NCBI GenBank assembly: GCA_036960405.1
Contig: JBALWS010000007.1
Location: forward strand, 15,072-79,071
Source: Motiliproteus sp036960405
GTDB taxonomy: Bacteria > Pseudomonadota > Gammaproteobacteria > Pseudomonadales > Balneatricaceae
DNA length: 64,000 nt
Direction: 5' to 3'
Shown here: in pieces, positions 35,512 through 43,907 of the stretch
How the letters are laid out: each line of letters starts with the position of its first letter
Position numbering within the stretch: the first letter of the stretch is position 1
Notes under the pieces: model-generated
The model's database searches: none
The model's input: the letters and a program-made list of their open reading frames with translations, nothing else
Told to the model about the DNA's origin: nothing
Translations under genes and position numbers: made by a program

Positions 35512-36228
35512 ATGGAACATTTAGATCAGATCATCGCGACTCTGGCCTTGACGATGGGTGTTGGCTGGGCCAGTGGTATTAACCTGTACGCCACGCTGCT
35601 GACGCTGGGGCTGCTGTCGAACATGGGGCATATCGACCTGCCGCCCGAGTTGGATGTAGTGGGGGATCCGCTGGTACTGATGGCCGCAGGCCTGATGTAT
35701 ACGGTCGAGTTCTTCGTCGATAAAGTTCCGGGGGTTGATACCGGCTGGGATACTCTGCATACCTTCGTTCGGATACCGGCGGGCGCAGCCTTAGCCGCAG
35801 CCGCGGTAGGCGATGTCAATATGGCGGTCGAGGTGGCTGCGGCACTGGTCGGTGGTGGTTTGGCCGCGAGTAGTCATGCCTTAAAGGCGGGTAGTCGGGT
35901 GATGATCAATACGTCGCCGGAACCTTTCAGCAATTGGGGAGCGTCGGTGGGTGAGGACGTTGCGGTGATCGGTGGCGTTTGGGCGGCACTCAATCATCCC
36001 TACTGGTTCCTGGGCTTGCTGGTGCTGTTTTTGGTGTTGCTGGTGTGGTTGTTGCCCAAGATTATTCGTGGAATTAGACGGGTGTTTGGGTTTTTGATGC
36101 GATTGTTAGGTATTGGCAGCGATAAACCATCGCCGCCACTGTCGCAGAACAGCACCCTAGCGTCGGCTGTGGGGTCGAAAGATACCGCGATCCCGTTACC
36201 CGATGGTAGCGAAAAGCCGTCTAGTTGA
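35512..36228 (+). CDS. DUF4126 membrane protein
   Basis: A 238-residue hydrophobic protein with conserved GVGWASGINLYATLLTLG near the N-terminus, VDKVPGVDTGWDTLHTFVRIP in the middle and a final membrane anchor before a short Ser/Pro tail. This matches the DUF4126 family, whose function is not established. A 123 bp gap separates it from the YheU gene; it holds no clear terminator. It is convergent with the CBS-domain gene. Confidence 0.85.
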   Translation: MEHLDQIIATLALTMGVGWASGINLYATLLTLGLLSNMGHIDLPPELDVVGDPLVLMAAGLMYTVEFFVDKVPGVDTGWDTLHTFVRIPAGAALAAAAVGDVNMAVEVAAALVGGGLAASSHALKAGSRVMINTSPEPFSNWGASVGEDVAVIGGVWAALNHPYWFLGLLVLFLVLLVWLLPKIIRGIRRVFGFLMRLLGIGSDKPSPPLSQNSTLASAVGSKDTAIPLPDGSEKPSS

Positions 36229-36242
36229 GCGCTACTGTTATC

Positions 36243-36917
36243 TTAGATCCAGCGCTCGCGAGCGGCCTCGTTTGCCACCATGTGGACAAGGTCGGTGTGG
36301 GTGATAATGCCCACTAGCTGGCCCGCCTCGTTGATAATCGGCATGCTGGTCAGATGGCGCTTTAAAAAGGTGATCGCGACTTGGTGAATGCTGGTGTCGG
36401 GGGTTGCCGCAATCAACTGGGTTGGATAGGTCCCTTCGATGGTCAGGTTGGCGCGGGTTGGGCCTACTTGATTGAATAGACTGGCCCGCCTAAGCAGCAT
36501 GTATTCAGATACCACGCCGTGGCAGCGCGCATTGCGATCGATCACCGCAACATGCCGGACCTGGTGGATTCTAAATTGCTCAAATGCGGCTTCAACGCTG
36601 GCACCTACCGGGATAGTAAAGACCGGAGAGGTCATGATCTGCGATACCACGGCAGGTTTCTGGCGCGTATCGTTGTCGCGGCGGTTGAGTCGCTGGGTAG
36701 ATTGGTAGGCCTGTTTAGCTTTGTTGGAGTAGCTCTGTTGTTGCTGTTGGGCGATACGTGGCGGTATAGGTCGGTCCGGTGGTGTAGAGCGGTCGTCGGA
36801 AGATGGCAGCCCGCGAGAATGGCTGAGCTCTGTCGTCGCTTCGACACCTCTTGGAGCTAGAAGTGATGACACCGGAGTTTGTATTCGTACTCCTTGGTCG
36901 TAAACAACTAAAGCCAT
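36243..36917 (-). CDS. CBS-domain protein
   Basis: The 224 residues have a disordered, Gln/Arg-rich N-terminal 85 residues and two CBS domains (VSQIMTSPVFTIPVGASVEA and PIINEAGQLVGIITHTDLVH). CBS pairs usually bind adenosyl nucleotides and regulate a partner, but no effector domain is attached. It lies 41 bp downstream of mnmC and may belong to that operon. Confidence 0.85.
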   Translation of the reverse strand: MALVVYDQGVRIQTPVSSLLAPRGVEATTELSHSRGLPSSDDRSTPPDRPIPPRIAQQQQQSYSNKAKQAYQSTQRLNRRDNDTRQKPAVVSQIMTSPVFTIPVGASVEAAFEQFRIHQVRHVAVIDRNARCHGVVSEYMLLRRASLFNQVGPTRANLTIEGTYPTQLIAATPDTSIHQVAITFLKRHLTSMPIINEAGQLVGIITHTDLVHMVANEAARERWI

Positions 36918-36958
36918 GTACCCGATCCCTTATAAGACAATTACGTGTGTATTAGACA

Positions 36959-38965
36959 CTATATCGCCCGTTTTATTAATTTCTTAATAATAAAGCGGGC
37001 CGGATTTAGCGCCTGCAGCAGTTTTCGTTCCATGGCTAGGGGCTCGTTACAGACCATATCCGCCACTATTACGCCGGCTATCGGGGCGGTGATCATCCCT
37101 TTTGAACCATGAGCGAGATTAACGAACAAACCCGGTAGATGGGTTGCCGGTGTGCTGATTTTAGCTTTGGCGTCCTGGCTTAGCAGCGCGTAGTCACGGA
37201 CGAAGGCTTTGCTATCGGGAACCGCGCCGACGATGGGTAGATAGTCCGGCGTGGCGCAACGAAAGCCTACCCTCCCTATTGCTGAGTCTAGTTTAGGGGC
37301 GAGCTGTTGGGCTAGTTCCGGACTCATCTCATCGATCAACGCCACATTCTCCAGGTTATCGCTATGGCGAACAGACGTATCTAGATCGTTCAGGTCAAAG
37401 CTGGCGCCGAAGCAGTATTGCTGCTGCTTGGCCGGCGCGATATAGCCATTTCCGCACAGCACCGTCTTTAAACGATCCGAATCGGCTTGGACCGATGTGG
37501 TTTGGCCTCGGATCGGTTTGACAGCTAGCTCGGCCAGTTGTGGAAAAAGTTTGGCTTCGTGAGCGTTGGCTACCACCAACGTGGCTGATTTTGCAATCAG
37601 ACCACCCTGCGGGTCGTGTAGCTGCCACTGCTGGCGTGAATCATCAAAATGGATCGTATCGATGGTTTGATTGAAGTGACAGCGGATGTTGGGATGGCTG
37701 AGTAGCTGTCGACAAAGCTCAGCAGGGCTAACCCAGCCGCCATCGGGGAACAGCAGGCCACCCGATGTCAGAGGGTAGCCGGCTTTTTCGCTGGCTTGGT
37801 CTGTATTCAGTTGTCGTACCAGTGCTTCGGGGTACTGGCCGCTTTGCAGTAGTTTTTGCTGCTTCGCCATCTCGTTGGGGTTCAATGCCAGCTGCAACAC
37901 GCCGCAGGGCGACCAGTGCTGCCCCGGTGTGAGCTGTTGCTTGAGCAGTCGCAGGCTGTAGAGGTAGCCGCTTAAATGAATTCGGCTGCTGATGGTCGGT
38001 GTGGCGGGTAGCTTGGCATACAGCACCCCTTGTGGATTGCCCGATGCACCGCAGCCTGGATGGGCGCCGCGTTCAAAAAGTTGAACCTGGCAACCTTTTT
38101 CTGCCAACGCGAAAGCGCTACAGGCGCCAGCTAGGCCCGCGCCAATCACGCTAATCGGTTGCTCGGATAGTGACGGGGTGGGTTTGGGGCGATCGAACCA
38201 AGGCTTATCGGAGCCGGCTTTAGCTGTTGCGGCGTAGTGGCCGTAGAGCATTTCACGTTTCTTTGAAAACCCTGGCGTTTTACTAACGATGAAACCGGCC
38301 GACTCGAGACCGCGACGAACGTTGCTGGCTGCCGTGAAGGTGCTGAACGTGGTCTGTTCGTGACTGCGCTCGGCAAGGCTGTTGAACAGTTGTTGGCTCC
38401 ACATTTTGGGGTTTTTTGCGGGCGAAAAGCCGTCCAGAAACCAAGCGTCGAGCTGCCCGTCGAACTGTTCAAACGCGGTCGTGGCATCATCGAAGAGTAG
38501 TGTTAGCTGGACGCGTCCCTGATCGAAGTTAAGACGCTGAAATCCCCCGCAAGCTGGCGGGTATTGGTTTATTAAAGCATTGGACAATTCTGCCAGTTCG
38601 GGCCATAGCGCCAGAGCTTGTTCCAGCTCTTGCCGTGTTAAAGGGTAGCGTTCGGCCGAGATAAAATGCAGCCGACACCCCCGCGGTGCGTGCAAGCGCC
38701 AGTGTTTCCAGCAAGTTAAGAAGCTAAGCCCGGTACCGAAACCGGTTTCTCCGATGCTGAAGCTCTGGCCCGGTTTGAGTGATTGCCAGCGTTGCGGCAG
38801 CTGGTTGTGTTGCAGAAACACATAGTTTGTCTCGTCGAGACCGTTGACGCGTGAAAAGTAGAAATCGTTAAAGCGTACCGATAGCGGCTGCCCCTGGTCG
38901 TCCCACGCCAGCCGATCTTGATTCGACTGAAGCGGCTCAGTAGAGGGCGCGTCTGGTTGTATCAC
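36959..38965 (-). CDS. mnmC: tRNA mnm5s2U methyltransferase/oxidoreductase MnmC
   Basis: MnmC makes 5-methylaminomethyl-2-thiouridine in tRNA anticodons in two steps. The N-terminal half is a SAM methyltransferase (FSIGETGFGTGLSFLTCW; WFLDGFSPAKNPKMWS). The C-terminal half, from about residue 270, is an FAD oxidase (SVIGAGLAGACSAFALAEKG). The 668 residues fit the fused bifunctional form. The start overlaps the upstream diguanylate cyclase stop by 4 bp. Confidence 0.95.
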   Translation of the reverse strand: MIQPDAPSTEPLQSNQDRLAWDDQGQPLSVRFNDFYFSRVNGLDETNYVFLQHNQLPQRWQSLKPGQSFSIGETGFGTGLSFLTCWKHWRLHAPRGCRLHFISAERYPLTRQELEQALALWPELAELSNALINQYPPACGGFQRLNFDQGRVQLTLLFDDATTAFEQFDGQLDAWFLDGFSPAKNPKMWSQQLFNSLAERSHEQTTFSTFTAASNVRRGLESAGFIVSKTPGFSKKREMLYGHYAATAKAGSDKPWFDRPKPTPSLSEQPISVIGAGLAGACSAFALAEKGCQVQLFERGAHPGCGASGNPQGVLYAKLPATPTISSRIHLSGYLYSLRLLKQQLTPGQHWSPCGVLQLALNPNEMAKQQKLLQSGQYPEALVRQLNTDQASEKAGYPLTSGGLLFPDGGWVSPAELCRQLLSHPNIRCHFNQTIDTIHFDDSRQQWQLHDPQGGLIAKSATLVVANAHEAKLFPQLAELAVKPIRGQTTSVQADSDRLKTVLCGNGYIAPAKQQQYCFGASFDLNDLDTSVRHSDNLENVALIDEMSPELAQQLAPKLDSAIGRVGFRCATPDYLPIVGAVPDSKAFVRDYALLSQDAKAKISTPATHLPGLFVNLAHGSKGMITAPIAGVIVADMVCNEPLAMERKLLQALNPARFIIKKLIKRAI

Positions 38966-40197
38966 GCGACAACGACTCTGTCCCTGCCGTATCCCTTGGC
39001 ATTGTAGAGGGCATCGTCAACCCGCTTCATCATCTCATCAATCGACTCCGCCGGGCGTAACCCTGTGACGCCAGCGCTGGTGGAGTATTTGAGGGTCGTA
39101 CCATCATCCAGTTCGATATGATTGGTGTGGCAGTCTTGACGTAAACGCTCGGCGATCTGTTGCGCCACCTCGCGCGGAGTGGCACTGAGGATGATCAGAA
39201 ACTCCTCTCCACCGTAACGCCCTACCAGGTCTTCGCTGCGTGATTGCTCGATAAGCATGTTGGAAAAACTGCACAGTACTTGGTCACCGACAGCATGACC
39301 GTACGTGTCGTTGATGCGCTTAAATTTATCCAGATCCAGCAAAATTACGCTTAACGGGGCACCGATAGAGCGTGAATACTCAACTTCACGGTTAAGAAAA
39401 TCCATAATCGAGCGGCGGTTGGCAAGGCCGGTTAGCGGGTCGCGGTGGGCCTGACGGTAGAGTCGCATCATCATGCTCAGTTGCGTCAATGCCGCCCAAC
39501 CCGCGATGACGGCCAGTAGTGTCAGCAGCCAAATGTCGTTAAGGTTTGGCAGTGTGAACAGTTCGCCTAAAGCGGCTTTGGTTGCGGCGTAGAGGCCCAC
39601 CACAAAGCTGGCAATAAAACCGCCTTCAAAGATCGTAAGAGGAAAAATCGAACCCAGGCTGATGATCAGGAAAGGAAAGAAGTGGTAGCCGGCGGGCAGT
39701 GTCTGATGGCCATTGGAAACCAGGTAAGCTTGCGCCACCGTGTGAAACACCGAGGGGATGAATACCAGTAGTGCGAGCTTAAACCGGGAGGTCTTGAGGT
39801 CGTGGCTATCATGGCTCCAGATGGACAGGGCTAAACACGATGCGCCGGTGATAATTCGCAGCACGGCGATGACTTGTAAGTCATCGGTACTGAGGTAGAT
39901 CGAATCGATGGCGATCCAGGCCGGGATCAAAATCGCCAAAATGAAAGACAGCGAGCGAACCCGGTTGCTCAGATAAAGCGCTCGGGTATGGCGGAAGTGT
40001 TTGGAGTGCGAACGTGCCCGTAGGATGTCAAAAAAATACTCCTGCTTTAAGCGCTGAATAAACGCTTGTTTACTGGCTCGTTGCTGCTCGGGGCTCCGCT
40101 GTTGGTTGATTTTATCAATCAGATTGAGGTTGCTACGACGTTCTTGATCCACTGGTTCACTCGTGCGCATATCCATCGCGGGTGATAGCTCGTCCAT
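38962..40197 (-). CDS. Membrane-bound GGDEF diguanylate cyclase
   Basis: A 411-residue protein with about five to six membrane helices (residues 60-230) and a C-terminal GGDEF domain (about 245-410). The catalytic motif is GGEEF and the RSED five residues before it is an inhibitory I-site, so it should make c-di-GMP and respond to product. The sensed signal is unknown; there is no periplasmic domain of note. It precedes mnmC with a 4 bp overlap, an unexplained pairing. Confidence 0.92.
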   Translation of the reverse strand: MDELSPAMDMRTSEPVDQERRSNLNLIDKINQQRSPEQQRASKQAFIQRLKQEYFFDILRARSHSKHFRHTRALYLSNRVRSLSFILAILIPAWIAIDSIYLSTDDLQVIAVLRIITGASCLALSIWSHDSHDLKTSRFKLALLVFIPSVFHTVAQAYLVSNGHQTLPAGYHFFPFLIISLGSIFPLTIFEGGFIASFVVGLYAATKAALGELFTLPNLNDIWLLTLLAVIAGWAALTQLSMMMRLYRQAHRDPLTGLANRRSIMDFLNREVEYSRSIGAPLSVILLDLDKFKRINDTYGHAVGDQVLCSFSNMLIEQSRSEDLVGRYGGEEFLIILSATPREVAQQIAERLRQDCHTNHIELDDGTTLKYSTSAGVTGLRPAESIDEMMKRVDDALYNAKGYGRDRVVVA

Positions 40198-40324
40198 AAG
40201 AAAGTTAAGGTTTTGATGTGAGTTTTGACAAGTATTTTGCAGTAAAGTGGCTGATTAATCTACTTTTTATCTTGCTCAGAATGGCGGTTGAATTTGCTGT
40301 GGTGGTGATGAGCGTGGTGGAAAT

Positions 40325-40350
40325 AAAAAAGGAGCCGAAGCTCCTTTTTT
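40325..40350. terminator. Bidirectional rho-independent terminator
   Basis: GGAGC (40331-40335) pairs with GCTCC (40340-40344) across a 4-nt loop, with six A before and six T after, so it can work in both directions. On the minus strand the loop reads TTCG. It lies 16 bp after the chemoreceptor stop and ends that transcript. Confidence 0.9.
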
Positions 40351-40365
40351 AAGCGTGCAGGCTGG

Positions 40366-42222
40366 TTAGGTTTTAAATTGGCTGACCAGGTGCTGAAGCT
40401 GCTGGGCCGCTTGATTGAGTTCGGCGGAGGCGCCGCCCATCTGGGTGCAGCCGGCGGCCAGCTCGTTGGCGGATCCGGCAACTGAAACGATGCTGCGATC
40501 GATCTCTTCGGCCACCGCGCTCTGCTCCTCTGCGGCACTGGCGATTTGAGTGTTGGCCATCGATATCTGGTTGGAGGCGGCGCGGATTTCGGTGAGCGCA
40601 TCACCGGCAAGGTGAATCTGTTCGACACAGGATTGTGCTTGGGTGGAACTGCGATCCATTACTTTCACAGCAGCCTCGGTTCCTTGCTGCAGCTTCTCGA
40701 TCATCTGCTGGATCTCTTGGGTCGAGTTCTGCGTCCGGCCAGCAAGGTTGCGCACCTCGTCGGCCACCACTGCAAAACCGCGGCCCTGCTCGCCGGCACG
40801 GGCGGCTTCGATTGCCGCGTTTAGGGCCAGCAGGTTGGTCTGTTCGGCGATGCCGCGAATGGTGTCAAGAATGGAGCCGATATTATCCACGTTTTTTGCC
40901 AGTTCGGTGATCGATTCGGACGCTTGCTGTACATCTTCGGCCAGCTCTTTGACCGTGTTGATCGATTGGTTAACGACCTCCTCGCCTCGGTTGGTAACGG
41001 CCTGGGTTTCGTGTGCGGCTGTCTCGGCATTTTGGGCGCTATTGGCGATCTCGGCGGCGGCAGAGGTCATCTCGCTAATCGCGCTGGAGGCTTGCTCCAT
41101 CTCGTTCTTTTGCTGGTCCGAATGCTGCTGCGTCACTTGGGCCGTTTCAGCGATGTGGGTGCTGTTGGTCGATACTAGGCTCGACATCTCATCGATTTGA
41201 TGGACCTGTTGATGCAGTTTGGTGACCAGCGTGTTGAGGGCTTCACCGATATGTTGGGTGTCTTGGAAGCCCTCTTTTAAGATTTTTGGCGTCAGGTCGC
41301 CGGAAGAGCAGAGCAGCATCTCCTCTTTAAGGTGGGCCATAGGGGTGAACAGGTAGCGACGTAATATCATGATCGTGACGGTGATCATAATCAGGCAGAT
41401 GGCCAGAATAACCGCAATGCCGGTGTACTTGACCTGTTCTGTACTGGCAACAAAAGCTTGGTTGTCTTCGAGCATTTCGAGCACGGTCCCCGCCTGGCCT
41501 TGGGTATCGCTTAGATCGTAGCGGATGGTAAAGGTGTGGCCTGAGTCGAGCGTGGATTGCCAGTGTTCGCTTAGATATAGCTCTTGGCCTGCTTGGTTCG
41601 AAATGCGGATCGGCGCCTTGATCAGTTGTTCGACCTTGCGCATATTGTGGGCTGGCTTCAGTACCGCCTCGACGTACCCCGCCAAGCGTAGACCACCTGT
41701 TGGGATCATCACGCTAAATAGGCTTTCACCGTTATGAGTCCACGTGCCGGAAAGCACTTTCATCCGGTCTTTACCGCTACGCTGGCTGTGTTTGGCGTAG
41801 ATAGAAGCAGGCAGTTTTCGACCTAGCCCGGATTCGCCTTTGTTGCTTTCGGCGATGAATTGGCCTTCTTTGTCGTAGATCCGAACTTTGGCCAGATCAA
41901 GAATTCCACCGGTGACGTAGGCTTGATTAAAGAAATCATCAATTAGGGTTGGTAGACCGGCCGCGTCTTTCTTTTTGACGGCTTTTTTGATCGCTTTGTC
42001 TTTGGCGATCTCGGCACTGATTTCACGACCGAGCTGATCGACCTCTAGCAGGGTTTCTTCTGCGGCGACATCTAACACGCGCGCTAAGGTTTTTTGTTGT
42101 GAACTGACTGCCGAGGAGAAAAATTGCTGGCTAATAAATAGCGTAGTCAGGATAACGAATAGGGCAAAGGTGACTAACAGTCCGATGGTGGCGGATTTGA
42201 TAGTGAGGCGTTCAAAGCGCAT
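40366..42222 (-). CDS. Methyl-accepting chemotaxis protein
   Basis: A 618-residue transmembrane chemoreceptor. It has an N-terminal helix, a periplasmic Cache-like sensor (about 45-270), a second helix (TGIAVILAICLIMITVTIMIL), a HAMP segment and a signalling domain with the conserved hairpin tip (GIAEQTNLLALNAAIEAARA, EQGRGFAVVADEVRNLAGRT). ATG 42222 is chosen because GGAGCC precedes it. No C-terminal CheR-binding pentapeptide is evident. The ligand cannot be told. It probably feeds the chemotaxis system at 17-26 kb. Confidence 0.95.
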   Translation of the reverse strand: MRFERLTIKSATIGLLVTFALFVILTTLFISQQFFSSAVSSQQKTLARVLDVAAEETLLEVDQLGREISAEIAKDKAIKKAVKKKDAAGLPTLIDDFFNQAYVTGGILDLAKVRIYDKEGQFIAESNKGESGLGRKLPASIYAKHSQRSGKDRMKVLSGTWTHNGESLFSVMIPTGGLRLAGYVEAVLKPAHNMRKVEQLIKAPIRISNQAGQELYLSEHWQSTLDSGHTFTIRYDLSDTQGQAGTVLEMLEDNQAFVASTEQVKYTGIAVILAICLIMITVTIMILRRYLFTPMAHLKEEMLLCSSGDLTPKILKEGFQDTQHIGEALNTLVTKLHQQVHQIDEMSSLVSTNSTHIAETAQVTQQHSDQQKNEMEQASSAISEMTSAAAEIANSAQNAETAAHETQAVTNRGEEVVNQSINTVKELAEDVQQASESITELAKNVDNIGSILDTIRGIAEQTNLLALNAAIEAARAGEQGRGFAVVADEVRNLAGRTQNSTQEIQQMIEKLQQGTEAAVKVMDRSSTQAQSCVEQIHLAGDALTEIRAASNQISMANTQIASAAEEQSAVAEEIDRSIVSVAGSANELAAGCTQMGGASAELNQAAQQLQHLVSQFKT

Positions 42223-42274
42223 ATTGAGGCTCCATCCGTCATACAACGAGACAGCAGGGCGTCCTTGTCGATAC

Positions 42275-42311
42275 AAAAAATAGCTCGATCTACATCCTTG
42301 AAAATCGAGCT
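42275..42311 (-). terminator. Rho-independent terminator of the rhodanese gene
   Basis: On the minus strand AGCTCGAT (42311-42304) pairs with ATCGAGCT (42289-42282) across a 14-nt loop and is followed by A then six T. It starts 15 bp after the rhodanese stop and lies ahead of the chemoreceptor start. Confidence 0.75.
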
Positions 42312-42325
42312 TGAAATTCTAGGGA

Positions 42326-42748
42326 TTACATTTCTAGCGGAAAGCCTTTTTCTTTCCATTCGGCGATGCCGCCGCGGAACCAGAAAATATTGGTGTAGCC
42401 AGCCGCTTTGGCTTTGGTCGCCGCGTCAGCGCTGCGTCCGCAGGTCTCGCCGTTGCAGTAGAAGCAGACAGGGGTATCTTTGCTGGCGATATTGGCGGCT
42501 AGGTTGTCGGCACTGACGTCGGTGTTCTTGATCCGGACAACATCTGGGATATGGCCTTTATCGTAGTCGGCTTCGCCACGAGCGTCGATAATGACGATGT
42601 TCTCGTGCTCCTCAACCAGATCGAGCAGTTGTTCTGCAGAGACAGTGCTAGCACCATCGATGGACATCGGTTGTAGTTCGCCGGCCTGTGCCAATACGGA
42701 GGCAAACAGCGCAACAACCATGAAAAGAGGGGTAAGTAGTTTCTTCAT
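42326..42748 (-). CDS. Secreted rhodanese-domain protein
   Basis: A 140-residue exported single-domain rhodanese. ATG 42748 has GGAGCT upstream and starts a signal peptide (MKKLLTPLFMVVALFASVLA). The active-site region reads CFYCNGETCGRSADAA, a variant loop with two cysteines seen in related periplasmic rhodaneses, followed by WFRGGIAEW. It could transfer sulfane sulfur in the periplasm; the acceptor is unknown. A possible FNR-type site lies 65 bp upstream. Confidence 0.88.
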   Translation of the reverse strand: MKKLLTPLFMVVALFASVLAQAGELQPMSIDGASTVSAEQLLDLVEEHENIVIIDARGEADYDKGHIPDVVRIKNTDVSADNLAANIASKDTPVCFYCNGETCGRSADAATKAKAAGYTNIFWFRGGIAEWKEKGFPLEM

Positions 42749-42812
42749 GATACATAGCTCCAGTTTAAAGACATTAAGGTTAATAGGGTAATGGCTTTGG
42801 CTGGAGGGGGGG

Positions 42813-42826
42813 TTGACGCAGGTCAA
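42813..42826 (-). promoter_or_regulatory. Possible FNR/Anr-family operator before the rhodanese gene
   Basis: TTGACGCAGGTCAA is a perfect 5-4-5 palindrome that differs from the FNR consensus TTGAT-N4-ATCAA in one symmetric position. It is 65 bp upstream of the rhodanese start, near the distance expected for an activator. The match may be to another Crp/FNR-type regulator. Confidence 0.4.
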
Positions 42827-42953
42827 TCAATATTCATCTTCTCTTAATATAGCGCTTGAGTAGGATGAGTTTTCTCATTTCTATGCTATATGGGCTTGAG
42901 TTCTATGATTATGCCGCAGACGTAGAGTGCGGTGTTTCTGCGAGGGGGAGGGG

Positions 42954-43907
42954 TTAGGCTATGGAATCATCAAACATACGCATCGCATAATCGACCCGTT
43001 CTTCGATATGAAATGTTTGCGATAGCTGTTCGATTTGACTAAGGCGCCGGAACAGGCCCTTTTGGTTGGCGATCTGAATTGCCAGCCCGGGCCTAGCGTT
43101 GAGCTCGAGGATTAGCGGACCTCGATCCTTATCGATCACCACGTCACAGCCAAGGTAGCCTAGCCCGGCAAGCTCGTAGCAGCGCGAGGTGAGTTTAAGG
43201 ATATCGTGCCAGTATGGAATCGCTAGTTGATCAAAGCGTTCGCCGGTATCGGGGTGCCTGGTCACCGGCTCTCCATTTTGAACCGCGCTGGATGCCTTGC
43301 CGTCGTTGATGGCTAGGCCGACACCGACCGCCCCTTGATGCAGGTTGGCTTTGCCGTCGGAGGCTGCCGTCGAGCAGCGCAGCATCGCCATCACCGGGAA
43401 ACCCTTGAATACGATTACCCGGATATCGGGTACCCCTTGAAAGCTGTAGCGGCTCAACGAATCGTCGAACTGAATCAGCGCTTCGAGCAGTGCGGTGTCG
43501 GGCTTGCCGCCGAGGCTGTAGAGGCCGCTAAGAATGTTGCTGATATCACGCTTGAGGTCTTGCAGTGTCAGCGCCGCACCGCTGGGTTTATAGAATTTAC
43601 CCTGATCACGCCGGGTAATCACCAGAATGCCTTTGCCGGCGCTACCTCGGGCGGGCTTGATCACGAACTGGTCCCGCCCGTTGAGAATCTGTTCGAGGTT
43701 TCTGATCTGGAAAGGGCTGTCGATAGAGCCGATCATTTCTGGAACCGCAATGCCGGCAGCCAGCGCAGCTTGCTTGGTCAGCAGTTTGTTATCGACCAGC
43801 GGATACAGTCGACGTTGATTGTAACGGCCGATAAATTCGAGGTTGCGCCGATTCATCGCCAGCAGGCCAAACTGTTTGAGTTGCTTGGGAGTGGCAAACC
43901 AGCTCAT
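42954..43907 (-). CDS. ATP-grasp alpha-L-glutamate ligase-like protein
   Basis: The 317 residues form an ATP-grasp enzyme related to RimK: KPARGSAGKGILVI binds ATP, and LGYLGCDVVIDKDRGPLILELNARPGLAIQ carries the metal-binding Glu and Asn. This family is always found with an inactive-transglutaminase membrane protein and a retropepsin-like protease, as here. The likely chemistry is ATP-driven amide bond formation; the substrate is not known. It overlaps its upstream neighbour by 4 bp. Confidence 0.88.
   Translation of the reverse strand: MSWFATPKQLKQFGLLAMNRRNLEFIGRYNQRRLYPLVDNKLLTKQAALAAGIAVPEMIGSIDSPFQIRNLEQILNGRDQFVIKPARGSAGKGILVITRRDQGKFYKPSGAALTLQDLKRDISNILSGLYSLGGKPDTALLEALIQFDDSLSRYSFQGVPDIRVIVFKGFPVMAMLRCSTAASDGKANLHQGAVGVGLAINDGKASSAVQNGEPVTRHPDTGERFDQLAIPYWHDILKLTSRCYELAGLGYLGCDVVIDKDRGPLILELNARPGLAIQIANQKGLFRRLSQIEQLSQTFHIEERVDYAMRMFDDSIA

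Noticed and set aside
40643..41200. A 185-codon plus-strand frame inside the chemoreceptor
   Set aside because: It is opposite the conserved signalling hairpin of the chemoreceptor; the Ser/Cys-rich composition is typical of an antisense shadow.
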